10,798 nt of DNA, from NCBI GenBank assembly GCA_028565635.1, contig JAOXYB010059801.1:1-10798 (forward strand), in the 5' to 3' direction. This DNA comes from Phoronis ovalis (Eukaryota > Phoronida > Phoronidae). This document shows, piece by piece, positions 1 through 7,808 of the stretch; positions within the stretch are counted from its first letter, which is position 1, and each line of letters begins with the position of its first letter. The translations under genes and the position numbers were made by a program. Below the pieces are notes generated by a model that saw nothing but the letters and a program-made list of their open reading frames with translations, searched no databases and was not told where the DNA came from.

Positions 1-820
1 CTCTTATACATACAAAGATGACTTTACAACTACAGAAACTACATCATATGATGGGCATCTGTCTGCACCCGCAGACCGCTTGTTAAGATGGTGTCGGCAT
101 GTCGATCGTGTCGATTTTTACTCACGTATACTCCTATAAAAAGTGTAACATATTATTTAGGATACCTCAAATATCCATAAATCTTAGTATATACATTTTT
201 ATCTGCATTACTGAAGATTGGATCGTCTGGCCAGTGCCTATAGCTTCCACTAGCTAATTAAACATGTCTAGTCATTGTTTATTAAATTGCAAGCAAGCAA
301 TCAACCTTCCTGTGACATGCAGTTTTACAATTATTATGAATTATGGAGACAACAGAATTTAAAAACTTTTAAGTATAAATTGTTTGGCTGTACAGATTAG
401 GTTAGACTTGCATTTATAAGTCTAAAATGATTATGTTTAATAATGATTATTAATATGAATTTTATTCATTACTTAACATTTTTTAATTTTGAATTTTTTT
501 ACCATATATAAAACAGGGGTATGTATAAACACTGGGAATATGATATTTTGTCTTGTGTACAGGTTTTCTCAAACTAATGATTTTAAAATATTTGGCCAAG
601 CAAACTTGAGCAAGTCTACAGATTGGCATGTGAACATCATATTTCATTATTATAAGAAACTACATGCTGGTCATAATTCTTAAACAATGACATTTAAATA
701 ATCCTTAATCTTCATCATTTCAAATTATTGTTGACAAGGAAACACTCTTTCGTTATTGTTAATGTGTTCTAAGTGATAACAGACTAAACTATTTTATTAT
801 ATTTTTTTTTCAAAACATAG
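1..820. other. No gene seen; probably MOCS1 upstream intron
   Basis: AT-rich non-coding sequence leading to the acceptor at 820. I looked for the missing exon ending in the SLTEKCNLR type of sequence and did not find it in any frame. A 17-bp AT-only palindrome with a central g lies at 437-453, and a six-base hairpin (gtctgc/gcagac) at 61-76. An ATG in good context at 88 opens a 30-codon frame, which I do not accept as exon 1. Confidence 0.6.
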
Positions 821-988
821 GCCAGTATTGTATGCCTGAGGAAGGAGTGGATTTGTCACCAAAGCAACAACTACTAGCAGCAGACGAAATTGTCTCTTTA
901 AGTCGTTTGTTTGTGAAGGAAGGTGTCACTAAAATAAGATTAACAGGAGGTGAACCATTGGTGAGGAAAGAATTAATTGACATTGTTT
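821..988 (+). CDS. MOCS1: MOCS1 exon: second half of radical-SAM cluster motif and GGEP
   Basis: A T-rich tract and acceptor AG (819-820) precede it, and donor GT lies at 989 (t|gtaagtt). It enters with two bases of a split codon, gc, which with an upstream t restores Cys; it leaves with one base, t. The translation begins QYCMPEEGV and ends LIDIV, and contains LTGGEP. The intron therefore cuts the CxxxCxxC motif inside its second cysteine codon. The ATG at 832 is internal methionine, not a start: it sits just after the third cluster cysteine. Confidence 0.93.
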
Positions 989-3954
989 GTAAGTTAATTT
1001 TCTCTTTTCTTTTCATATGTATATCCTTGTTATAAATTGTTGTCACTGGAGCTCTAGATATATTGTATATAAATTCATTATAGAGTAAACTGAGATTATG
1101 ATCAAATTTAAAACCTAGTTTTCACTGAAAGCCTTGGTGTATGGCAAAACTGGGTATAAGTGTATTAAATATAGTGTATTGAGCAGACATTATGATGGGC
1201 ATTTTGCCTTCCAGCTTTAGAGTTAGAATGTGTTTTGCAACATTTTGTGGCATTATACACAGTATTTTATGGTGTGGAATGTGTTGAATGCTGTGGAGCT
1301 CAGGATATACTGAGTTACCAAACCATGTTTGCAGGAGAAAGCTTGTACACTTCACCCATAAAGACTCTAATTTCATATAATAGTACTGATGTCATCTTGA
1401 CATTGTAACACGTCATCACTACTAGTATATGTAATATACATTTATGTTTATAGGTGAATTATCTAATCTTCGCTCTGATGGATTGGAAAGTATAGCAATG
1501 ACAACAAATGGTGTAACCTTGGCTAGACGTCTTCCAGCATTGCAAGAAGCCGGTTTAGATCAGTTAAACATTAGTTTAGATACTCTAGTTCCTCAAAAAT
1601 TTGAATTTGTTACAAGACGGAAAGGATGGCACAAAGTTATGGAAGGCATTGATAAAGCATTAGAACTTGGATATGACCCTGTCAAAGTAAGCCTATAAAA
1701 TACATATTCATTTGATTACGAATAAATATTAAGTGTGCAACGCTGGCTACAGACCATAATAAAATAGAGCTTCCATTCAATTCTATGGATACCATCATGA
1801 AACCGTAATGGTGCTGATACCTTGTGATGAAGTTAACTTTAGGGTATCTGGTACTTTTTGTCAGCAAGTAATGAAAGCCATTCACATCAGAGCTTTCAAC
1901 CTGCAATATTCAATACAGATACAATCTGCCCCATATACAATCATATTGACTAAACTACCTTAGCAATAAATACATTTCATTGCTTGTTGTTTTTATCGAT
2001 GCAGGTATGAAACAAATAATTGTAATTTTTGAATTTTTAAATACTCTTTGTAACAGTGTTCTTGTTGATAACCAAATTGTATTGTATTTTAACATTCTAT
2101 CTTGATTTTGAACTCTTTTTTTACTAGATAAATTGTGTGGTGATGAGAGGTTTAAATGAGGACGAAATATGTGACTTCGTAGCTTTAACAGAATCAAAAG
2201 TAAGTATTTATTAGCAGTGTGACTATAATCATAAATTATTTCTTGTAATTACATGTTAAGAAGTTTACCTGACCTCATTGTTAGATGTCGAGTCTTTTCA
2301 TGCAACTCTATCATAACTTTTAAACTGTCACTGTTGTATGCTCTGGTCTTGAATGGTGATCTTTGAAAGTTAATTCAGTTTTTCTGCTGCTGGTGCTGTT
2401 CATTTAGTGTCTCAACCTGCATACTGAGCTGTCTTGTGGCTATTTTCAGTTCTCAACATGCACTGCTCAAGTATATTACTGACGTGGGAGTGTAATAGTG
2501 TCAGCTACCCAGATGATAAAAATTGATATATTTGTGAGTGTGTGTGTATACGTTTAGTAATAAGTTTCACATTTTCAATGTACAATGTATTTTTTCAGAA
2601 TGTTGACATTCGATTTATAGAATATATGCCATTTGATGGTAACAAATGGAATTCTAAGAAAATGGTGCCATACAATGAAATGTTACAAATAATTCAATCA
2701 AGATGGCCAAAATTTCAGAGACAAGCAGACAAACCAAATGATACTTCAAAGGTAAGAATCAGGTAGTAACTTATTCCATTTCCAAGATGAATAGTTGATT
2801 GGCAGACTGAGTGTAATTTGCCTGTATTCTAAGTAACACATGTCTTGACATGTCACTGTACATATACATCTCATAATTTTGCAGGCATACAGGATACCAG
2901 GTTTTATTGGTCAGGTTGGTTTTATAACATCCATGAGTGAGCATTTTTGTGGCTCTTGTAACAGACTTAGACTAACTGCAGATGGAAATCTTAAGGTAAA
3001 TGTTAGAATAATGTAATTGTTTTGTCAGAGTGCATGTCTGCGTGAATGCATCAGCTCCATTTGTTTAGTTTATTTCGCAAATTCAAAATTTAAGTTTGCT
3101 ACTTTCTGTTAGTAATAATGGCTATTTAGAAATAAACAGATTAAGAACTTAGTTAAATTAACATTTATGGGTGTATTAACAACTGGATGTATTCATATAA
3201 TTTTTATTATTGATTTCCTGTACCCATTGCTTCCTAGTAACTCAGTCACAACATTGTATTATGTACTTGCATAGAATATGTAACTATAAAAAAAAAAACA
3301 CCATCACTAAAGACCATGTGATTGTAGGTGTGTTTGTTTGGTAATACTGAAGTATCATTGCGTGATGCACTGAGATCTGGTATGTCTGAAACTGAACTGT
3401 TAAACATCATTGGTGCGGCTGTCGGTAGAAAAAAGAAACAACATGCTGGTAAGGTGTATTAGACATTATACTCATTATACTCATTTATAAGGTGTATAAC
3501 ATGCTGGTAAGGTGTATTAGTCTAATAATTACTGCATTACTTATTTTAGACATTATACTCATTTATATCAGTTTGCTGTCTCAAAATGCAGTAATTTGTT
3601 AGCTAGCATGATATGTTATTCGTACCATAGTATACCGTTTGCAAATATTGGTTTGCTACTTTTTAGTGTACTTGGTTCGGTACAGTTTCAGGTTTACAGT
3701 GTCCCTGATAAAAAACATCTAGTAGGTGTACACATAACTTTCCTTACATTTGTGATACACGATCTAGTTTACTTTTTTAAATGAAGTATCTAATAAGCAG
3801 AGATTATTTTATATGTATGGTTTATTATTAAATTAGTATTACATTATAGGAATAGGATCATAACCTAGTTAAAAAGTAACTTTTAACATGTGTTACAGGA
3901 ATGTTTAATATTTCAAAGATGAAGAACAGACCTATGATACTCATCGGTGGGTGA
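821..3954 (+). CDS. MOCS1: MOCS1A, GTP 3',8-cyclase (radical SAM, MoaA family), partial
   Basis: Residues are numbered from the split cysteine codon at the first visible exon. CQYC (residues 1-4) is the end of the radical-SAM CxxxCxxC motif, which binds the [4Fe-4S] cluster that cleaves S-adenosylmethionine. TGGEP (42-46) is the SAM-binding GGEP motif. Other strongly MoaA-like stretches are [22 protein letters not shown] and [11 protein letters not shown] second cluster motif of form CX2CX13C (C231, C234, C248) matches the C-terminal cluster that binds GTP in MoaA. The protein ends in PMILIGG followed by TGA at 3952-3954; the terminal Gly-Gly is known to be needed for MOCS1A activity. The visible 304 residues are close to the usual length once the mitochondrial leader and about 30 catalytic residues are allowed for. 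Only the first cluster cysteine and what precedes it are absent. Confidence 0.95.
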
Positions 3955-5742
3955 TTTACTACATGTATGTATGCATTTTAAGTGCCTAAATGTTGCATTC
4001 TGTTCAGTGCTTTCATATTTCCAGTTTTCCAACATTTTCTTAGTAATATTTGTTAGTAACTTCTTAGTACTATTTGTTAGAATTTCTGAAAAATCACTTG
4101 TTATATAAACAGTGTAGTCTTTCTCCTAAGTTTACTTGAAGAATAGTTCAAACATACTTCATATGACTGGTAAAGCCAAGTGAAGTTAAAAAATTATTTG
4201 AAATAGAATGTACATTGATGCAGACAATTTCTTGTTAGTTGGTATAAGGGTACCAATTGATTTTCCACTTTTTTAGTAAAAAATATAAATTCTTATAAAA
4301 AAATCCTAAACATTTTTGTATAAAAAAGAACTGAAGATTATGTATCCTACTCCCAGTTAATTTTTCATACAGGCATGACCACCAAAAGTTTTTGCTATTT
4401 CACTTTGAAGAGCACTCCCAGAAAAATCCAATGACAAATGTCAAATGACAAAGTTTGTACTTTTGCACTAAGTCTAATAATCCTATCAAATGTCACTTTA
4501 AAAAAATTATTTTTTGCCAATCTTTTTTTCATTAAGTCCTTTTAAGTAAAAACAACAAAAAATACCAGCACAAAAGAGGAATAGAGAAAATTTGATGACT
4601 GCAGCCTGGTTGCATTTATTTGACATGTCCGTTTGCCAGTTATACTTCTGTCAATTTAAAGCACTAAGTGTTGATGAACTGACAATATCATACTTAAACT
4701 GAATCCACTGGATGCACTTCGGATACTTATGTGCATTTGGTAGAACAAGATCCATTTGCTGGTATGCAATACAGTGTTTTCTGTCATCATTTTTTTGCAG
4801 TTTCTTTTTGCATTCAATTCTCTTTTATAATATATATAAGTGGGGGTTCCATAAGTAGCCTTATTACACATTAGCCACATTGTGTTCATTCAAACCTTTA
4901 TTTTTTCAGGTGAGTCTAATCATCATCCAAAGTTATCTCAAACCTGGTTGGCCACTCATATATGGACTTATGTATACAATAAAGCCAGTAATAGTGTTGT
5001 ACAGACTGTGCGCACAATGAAAACATTCACAAAGTGTTATAATGACTACAAGAACTATTCAGGCAGCAATTCTATGAAATATTGGGAAACATGTCAAAAA
5101 GATCACAGTAATAATCATGAAATTGCGCACACTGGTGCAAAAATTACAGATCATGAGCATCCAAGCCAGCAAAATTACGGAGGAAAAATTATTTTTAGTG
5201 AGAAAAAATATTTTGATGATGCTTCAAATGGTGAAAATTCTAGTCCTGCAGAGTACGCAAAAGATCCCTCACTTACTCATATAGATTCTCATGGTAAGGC
5301 TCAGATGGTTAACGTGTATGCTAAACCGGAAACTAAACGCATTGCCATAGCAACAGCAACTATAACCCTAGGAAATGAAGCTTTTGCACTAGTAAAAGAA
5401 AACAAAGTAAAGAAAGGTGATGTTGTAACTGTTAGTGAACTGGCTGGTATAATGGCTGCAAAGAATACTAGTCAATTAATACCCCTTTGTCATAATATTC
5501 CTATATCAGGGGTAAAAGTAACACTCAAACTTTCTGAAGAAATTTTAGGAATCATGATTACCTCAGAAGTAGTAACAGTTGGCAAGACGGGTGTAGAAAT
5601 GGAGGCACTGACTGCTGTTTCCGTAGCAGCATTAACGGTGTATGACATGTGTAAAGCAGTCACCCATGACATGATTATATCTGATGTTAAGCTTGTTTCC
5701 AAAACTGGAGGACAAAGAGGCGATTTCTGTCGCAAATTATAA
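821..5742 (+). CDS. MOCS1: MOCS1, molybdenum cofactor biosynthesis gene (MOCS1A + MOCS1B), 5' end missing
   Basis: This span is the whole visible part of a MOCS1 gene, read from eight exons: 821-988, 1454-1686, 2128-2199, 2599-2751, 2885-2995, 3328-3448, 3899-3946 (or to the stop at 3954) and 4910-5742. Every join keeps the frame and every intron is GT-AG. The first seven exons give a MoaA-type radical-SAM protein and the last gives a MoaC-type protein. Known biology: MOCS1A makes 3',8-cyclo-7,8-dihydro-GTP from GTP, and MOCS1B rearranges it to cyclic pyranopterin monophosphate; in animals both come from one gene through alternative splicing. Joining exon 7 at 3946 to 4910 gives a continuous reading frame of 579 residues, a MOCS1AB fusion. 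The exon(s) for the N-terminus and the first cluster cysteine are not in the window. There are no internal frame breaks, so the gene looks functional. The identification is very secure; the exact 3' boundary of exon 7 is alternative. Confidence 0.95.
989..1453 (+). other. MOCS1 intron, phase 1
   Basis: It starts gtaagt and ends ttatag. There is no conserved coding sequence inside it, only AT-rich filler. Confidence 0.9.
1454..1686 (+). CDS. MOCS1: MOCS1 exon: TIM-barrel core of MOCS1A
   Basis: The acceptor is ttatag (1448-1453) and the donor is gtaagc from 1687. Two bases (gt) complete the codon begun at 988, giving Cys, then 77 codons follow. Visible MoaA-like stretches are [23 protein letters not shown] and the end ELGYDPVK. 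It is the longest MOCS1A exon seen here. The phase is 1 on entry and 0 on exit. Confidence 0.93.
1687..2127 (+). other. MOCS1 intron, phase 0
   Basis: It starts gtaagc and ends with a T-rich tract and tactag. Nothing else is recognisable inside it. Confidence 0.9.
2128..2199 (+). CDS. MOCS1: MOCS1 exon: 24-codon micro-exon of MOCS1A
   Basis: The acceptor is tttactag and the donor is gtaagt. Exactly 24 codons begin [13 protein letters not shown] and end ALTESK. The first residues complete the [10 protein letters not shown] stretch that in relatives reads VKVNCVVMRG, which fixes both the frame and the boundary. Phase 0 on both sides, so skipping it would remove 24 residues without a frameshift. 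Confidence 0.92.
2200..2598 (+). other. MOCS1 intron, phase 0
   Basis: It starts gtaagt and ends ttttttcag. A short GT-rich run lies near 2532-2548. No other feature is seen. Confidence 0.9.
2599..2751 (+). CDS. MOCS1: MOCS1 exon: [10 protein letters not shown] region of MOCS1A
   Basis: The acceptor is ttttttcag and the donor is gtaaga. It holds 51 codons, phase 0 on both sides. [16 protein letters not shown] is near-identical to vertebrate MOCS1. The second half, after about SRWPKFQRQ, is less conserved and looks like the loop before the C-terminal cluster region. Confidence 0.93.
2752..2884 (+). other. MOCS1 short intron, phase 0
   Basis: It starts gtaaga and ends ttttgcag. At 133 bp it is the shortest intron in the window. 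Confidence 0.9.
2885..2995 (+). CDS. MOCS1: MOCS1 exon: first two cysteines of the C-terminal Fe-S cluster
   Basis: The acceptor is ttttgcag and the donor is gtaaat. It holds 37 codons, phase 0 on both sides. [17 protein letters not shown] carries the first two cysteines of the second cluster and the arginines after it, which in MoaA take part in cluster and substrate binding. The third cysteine is in the next exon. Confidence 0.94.
2996..3327 (+). other. MOCS1 intron, phase 0
   Basis: It starts gtaaat and ends gattgtag with a weak pyrimidine tract. A run of ten A lies near 3290-3299. Nothing else is recognised. Confidence 0.88.
3328..3448 (+). CDS. MOCS1: MOCS1 exon: third cysteine of the C-terminal cluster, GRKKKQHAG
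   Basis: The acceptor is gattgtag and the donor is gtaagg at 3449. It starts VCLFGN, giving the last cluster cysteine, and runs to [14 protein letters not shown] plus one base of the Gly codon. Forty codons plus one base: phase 0 in, phase 1 out. The last nine bases of the exon and its donor are duplicated 58 bp downstream (see the repeat entry). Confidence 0.93.
3440..3567 (+). repeat. Nested direct repeats including a copy of an exon end and donor
   Basis: A 23-bp unit at 3440-3462 recurs exactly at 3498-3520 (offset 58 bp). A second unit at 3460-3475 recurs at 3547-3562 (offset 87 bp). The first unit spans the last nine bases of the exon ending at 3448 and its splice donor, so the copy at 3507 is a second donor with the same flanks. 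Confidence 0.9.
3449..3898 (+). other. MOCS1 intron, phase 1, with duplicated donor region
   Basis: It starts gtaagg and ends gttacag. Its first 120 bp are a nest of direct repeats described separately. If the intron is retained, the frame stops at 3460-3462, five codons into it. Confidence 0.9.
3899..3954 (+). CDS. MOCS1: MOCS1 exon: MOCS1A C-terminal tail with Gly-Gly and stop; alternative 3' end
   Basis: The acceptor is gttacag and two bases (ga) complete the Gly codon. The exon reads [15 protein letters not shown], then GGT GGG TGA, which is Gly-Gly-stop. The codons of the Gly-Gly themselves carry candidate donors. With the donor at 3947 the exon ends at 3946 and the frame continues into the MOCS1B exon. 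With the donor at 3951, or a donor past the stop at 3965, MOCS1A ends in Gly-Gly. This is the counterpart of the mammalian exon whose alternative splicing fuses or separates MOCS1A and MOCS1B. Confidence 0.9.
3946..3970 (+). promoter_or_regulatory. Cluster of competing 5' splice sites at the MOCS1A stop
   Basis: Three GT donors can be seen. The first (g|gtgggt, intron from 3947) leaves one base that with gt at 4910 makes Gly and keeps MOCS1B in frame. The second (gg|gtgatt, intron from 3951) joins gg to gtgag at 4910 and reads Gly-Gly-TGA, so MOCS1A terminates on the junction. The third (at|gtatgt, intron from 3965) keeps the genomic TGA. The first and third have G at position +5 of the intron, so they are better matches to consensus than the second. 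Which are used is inferred, not shown. Confidence 0.6.
3955..4909 (+). other. MOCS1A-MOCS1B intron
   Basis: This is the longest intron in the window, about 0.95 kb. It follows the MOCS1A stop and ends ttttttcag. A 24-bp-spaced near-duplication lies at 4038-4056 and 4062-4080. The sequence is otherwise AT-rich with no conserved frame. In unspliced or third-donor transcripts part of it would be 3' to the MOCS1A stop. Confidence 0.85.
4910..5742 (+). CDS. MOCS1: MOCS1B, cyclic pyranopterin monophosphate synthase (MoaC family), single terminal exon
   Basis: The acceptor is ttttttcag (4901-4909); the stop is TAA at 5740-5742. There are 277 residues counting the split first Gly. Residues 1-120 are a low-conservation linker rich in His, Asn, Lys and Ser. 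The MoaC domain runs from about 121 to the end: [16 protein letters not shown] (121-136), KKGDV (168-172), [19 protein letters not shown] (179-197), TGVEMEALT (227-235), VYDMCKAV (244-251) and KTGGQRGDF (265-273). The catalytic and binding residues known in MoaC are present: Lys in KKGD, His195, Glu-Met-Glu (230-232), Asp246 and Lys249. There is no good start codon at the head of the exon, so the protein is expected only as a fusion behind MOCS1A, as in mammals, where it is later cleaved in mitochondria. The frame is intact to the end. Confidence 0.95.
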
Positions 5743-5854
5743 TTTTATCCAAGTAAAGTTAATTACAGAATGAAGAACTTTAAAAACTTACAATCACCAC
5801 AGCACGATCATGAGATCATGGTGTTCCACAAGATGCAGAGACAGATGTACATTG

Positions 5855-5875
5855 TATTATTATTATTATTATTAT
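5855..5875 (+). repeat. ATT trinucleotide microsatellite
   Basis: Seven units of a tat/att trinucleotide run in uninterrupted succession within the probable MOCS1 3' UTR. Confidence 0.95.
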
Positions 5876-6279
5876 ATGAAATACTCTGCAATTTATTCAG
5901 TTTCTTAATTGTATTTTATTTAAATTTTGTGGAAAATCTTTTTAAACCTTAAAAGGTTTCAAAGCATCTCTGATTTTAATGTCTGCCAAAGGATTGATAT
6001 CTGCAATATTTATAATATATTATTTTGCTCAAACAACATTATTTGTACAAAAGGTATATGTTATAGTGTAGATCAATGGTCACATGCACATGTGTCAAAA
6101 TTCAATTAATGAAGTAATTAAAGGATTTTTAATTATGTCGGTAGAAAATGGCTGTTTTTCATTTCTACATTTTGTATAACTTACACAAACCAATTTGTTA
6201 GAGAATGATATTTTTTTAGCAGGCAGAAAAAATTGTTTTCATGGCCGGCTGTATGAAATATAATTATATCGTATTTGCT

Positions 6280-6285
6280 AATAAA
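6280..6285 (+). terminator. Candidate poly(A) signal for MOCS1
   Basis: This is the first AATAAA after the MOCS1 stop, about 540 bp downstream. A second AATAAA lies at 6595-6600 and a weaker ATTAAA near 6118. No cleavage site can be proven from sequence. Confidence 0.45.
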
Positions 6286-6395
6286 TGTTATTCATTGAGA
6301 AGTAGCAAAAGTAATTAACGTTATGTCGGAGTGAATGACCTTTGTAGTAATAATAATACGTTATCCCGCCGAGAGAATAGTAGACACATTGGTTG

Positions 6396-6423
6396 ACATT
6401 CAAAAGTTCTGAAATTTGAATGT
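6396..6423. repeat. Short inverted repeat, 9-bp arms
   Basis: The arms acattcaaa (6396-6404) and tttgaatgt (6415-6423) are perfect complements around a 10-bp loop. It lies in intergenic sequence between the two genes. It could be chance or the core of a decayed element. Confidence 0.6.
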
Positions 6424-6656
6424 TGGCCATAATATCACTCATGCTGATAAAAGAATAGGTTATTAATTTTTCCACTGACACGTTAAATATAACGTACGAA
6501 TTTCACGGTGACAAGGGAGAGTGGGAGATACTTTACACGCGGTTTTAAGTTTGTATGAAATTTGCGTGATTCTGTTGTAAGTGCAGGGTCTCAAAATAAA
6601 TGTAAGATATTAAAAAAAATAACTTCTTGAACTCTGTTAAAAATTTCATTACATTT

Positions 6657-6731
6657 TTGTTCAGCTTTTCAGTTTATTTGTGTATTAAACATTTATTTGT
6701 TCAGCTTTTCAGTTTATTTGTATATTAAACA
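6657..6731 (+). repeat. 40-bp tandem duplication
   Basis: The unit at 6657-6691 recurs at 6697-6731 with a period of 40 bp and a single mismatch (6682 against 6722). It forms the first two copies of the looser motif family that continues to about 7190. Confidence 0.95.
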
Positions 6732-7190
6732 CACTTTATATTTGAATTTCTTCCATGATTCCCTCCTGAAATTCCAGTTCCCTGCTTATCAAATGAATGT
6801 ATTACGTGTTGGTTTCTTCAGTTGTTTGTATAACTGGACAGCTTTCAGTTTCATGTTTGTTAACCTTTTATTAACGCATTATTAAAACATTTGTTAAGAA
6901 TTTTAAGTAAATGAATGAATTTAATTACTTGTTGCTGTCTTTGTTTGTTTAATTGGACAGCAGCTTTCAATTTCCAGTTCATTTAACAAATGTACTTTCA
7001 ATATATATATTTTAACTATTAATTTCTTTATCTGTTTAATTGGTCAGCTATCAGTTTATTTTTAACCCGAACACAGACCAAAATCAGAAAACTAACTGAT
7101 ATTATGTTTATTATTAAAACCGTATTATATTAATTTCAATTTTATAGTTCCTTTTTGTCTTGCTTAACTGGACAGCTTTCAATTCATGTT
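6657..7190 (+). repeat. Decayed interspersed repeat family, about six copies
   Basis: A motif close to ttaattggacagctttca recurs with its cagctttca core at 6662, 6702, 6839, 6961, 7045 and 7173. The cores are 40, 137, 122, 84 and 128 bp apart and all in the same orientation. Each is preceded by a T-rich tgttt/ttaa segment and often followed by cagttt or attt. It looks like an old tandem array that has diverged. Confidence 0.65.
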
Positions 7191-7433
7191 TATATAAACA
7201 CCCGTGTAAACCTAAGGAATGCACCTTCATTATAAGTTGACATAATAAAATATTAGTCTAAATAATACACACTGCAGTAACCTGTGGGAAAATTCTTTGA
7301 CGATGTAATCATACCGTATGGACTACCGGAACAAAAAGTAACGCAGAAACATAAATTTCCTTTATGTAATAATTAAACAATCGTTTTGGATACATATTTA
7401 CAAATATGTGTTAATTTTTAGTCTCGTATGAAA

Positions 7434-7540
7434 ACGTACCTATATGGTACGTAAGTGCACCTTTGGGGTTACCATACCAAAGTCTTTGATCACCCTGGTG
7501 ATCAGAATAACAATGATCATTGACGTAACATTTATACCAA
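7434..7540. repeat. Patch of short palindromes
   Basis: Three perfect short inverted repeats sit close together: acgtacc/ggtacgt with a 5-bp loop (7434-7452), gatcacc/ggtgatc with a 2-bp loop (7488-7503), and aatgatcatt near 7512-7521. The patch is less AT-rich than its surroundings. No mobile-element ends or target duplications could be recognised. Confidence 0.6.
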
Positions 7541-7802
7541 GATTTCTGAAGCCGGAGCCGGGATACACGCAGAATGTATATGGAATATGCGTCTGGCATT
7601 CTAATGGAATGAATAAATACAATACTTGGAGTTTCCGTACTCTTTTTTACTTGCCATTAGATTTTCATAACCGGGTATCTAGTGCTGTAGTAATTCAGTC
7701 TATTTTAAAAGCGATTATTTTCTGTTTAATATGACACACGGTGTTAACCCTATAGATAAACTACGAAAGTAAAGCTTTTTAATGGTCAACAATCATTAAT
7801 TA

Positions 7803-7808
7803 TTTATT
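7803..7808 (-). terminator. Candidate poly(A) signal for the subtilase gene
   Basis: TTTATT on the plus strand is AATAAA on the minus strand, about 200 bp past the subtilase stop. That distance is ordinary for a 3' UTR. Cleavage is not shown. Confidence 0.5.

Larger units (their letters stand above)
5743..6300 (+). other. Probable MOCS1 3' UTR
   Basis: This AT-rich stretch follows the MOCS1B stop. It has an ATT microsatellite near its start and an AATAAA at 6280-6285 that could mark its end. The end point is inferred only. Confidence 0.5.

Noticed and set aside
88-180. ATG in good context opening a 30-residue basic, acidic-free frame that looks like a mitochondrial leader of MOCS1
   Set aside because: The exon for the first cluster cysteine would have to lie between it and 821, and none is seen there. 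The frame has no convincing donor.
489-683. 64-codon open frame, plus strand
   Set aside because: It has low-complexity composition, no conserved motif and no splice context. It lies in AT-rich intron-like DNA.
832-1035. Possible MOCS1 start at ATG 832
   Set aside because: The methionine follows the third cysteine of the radical-SAM motif, so it is internal. The conserved sequence also continues upstream of it to the acceptor.
3440-3567. CRISPR-like array of short direct repeats
   Set aside because: There are only two copies of each unit with unequal spacing, inside an animal intron. It is a local duplication.
4656-4889. 77-codon minus-strand open frame before the MOCS1B exon
   Set aside because: It has no conserved motif and lies in the intron; it looks like chance.
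5490-5735. 81-codon antisense open frame inside MOCS1B
   Set aside because: It is a shadow of the strongly conserved MoaC-domain coding strand.
7444-7734. 96-codon open frame in the intergenic region
   Set aside because: There is no family resemblance, rival open frames occur on the opposite strand, and it lies in a repeat-prone patch.
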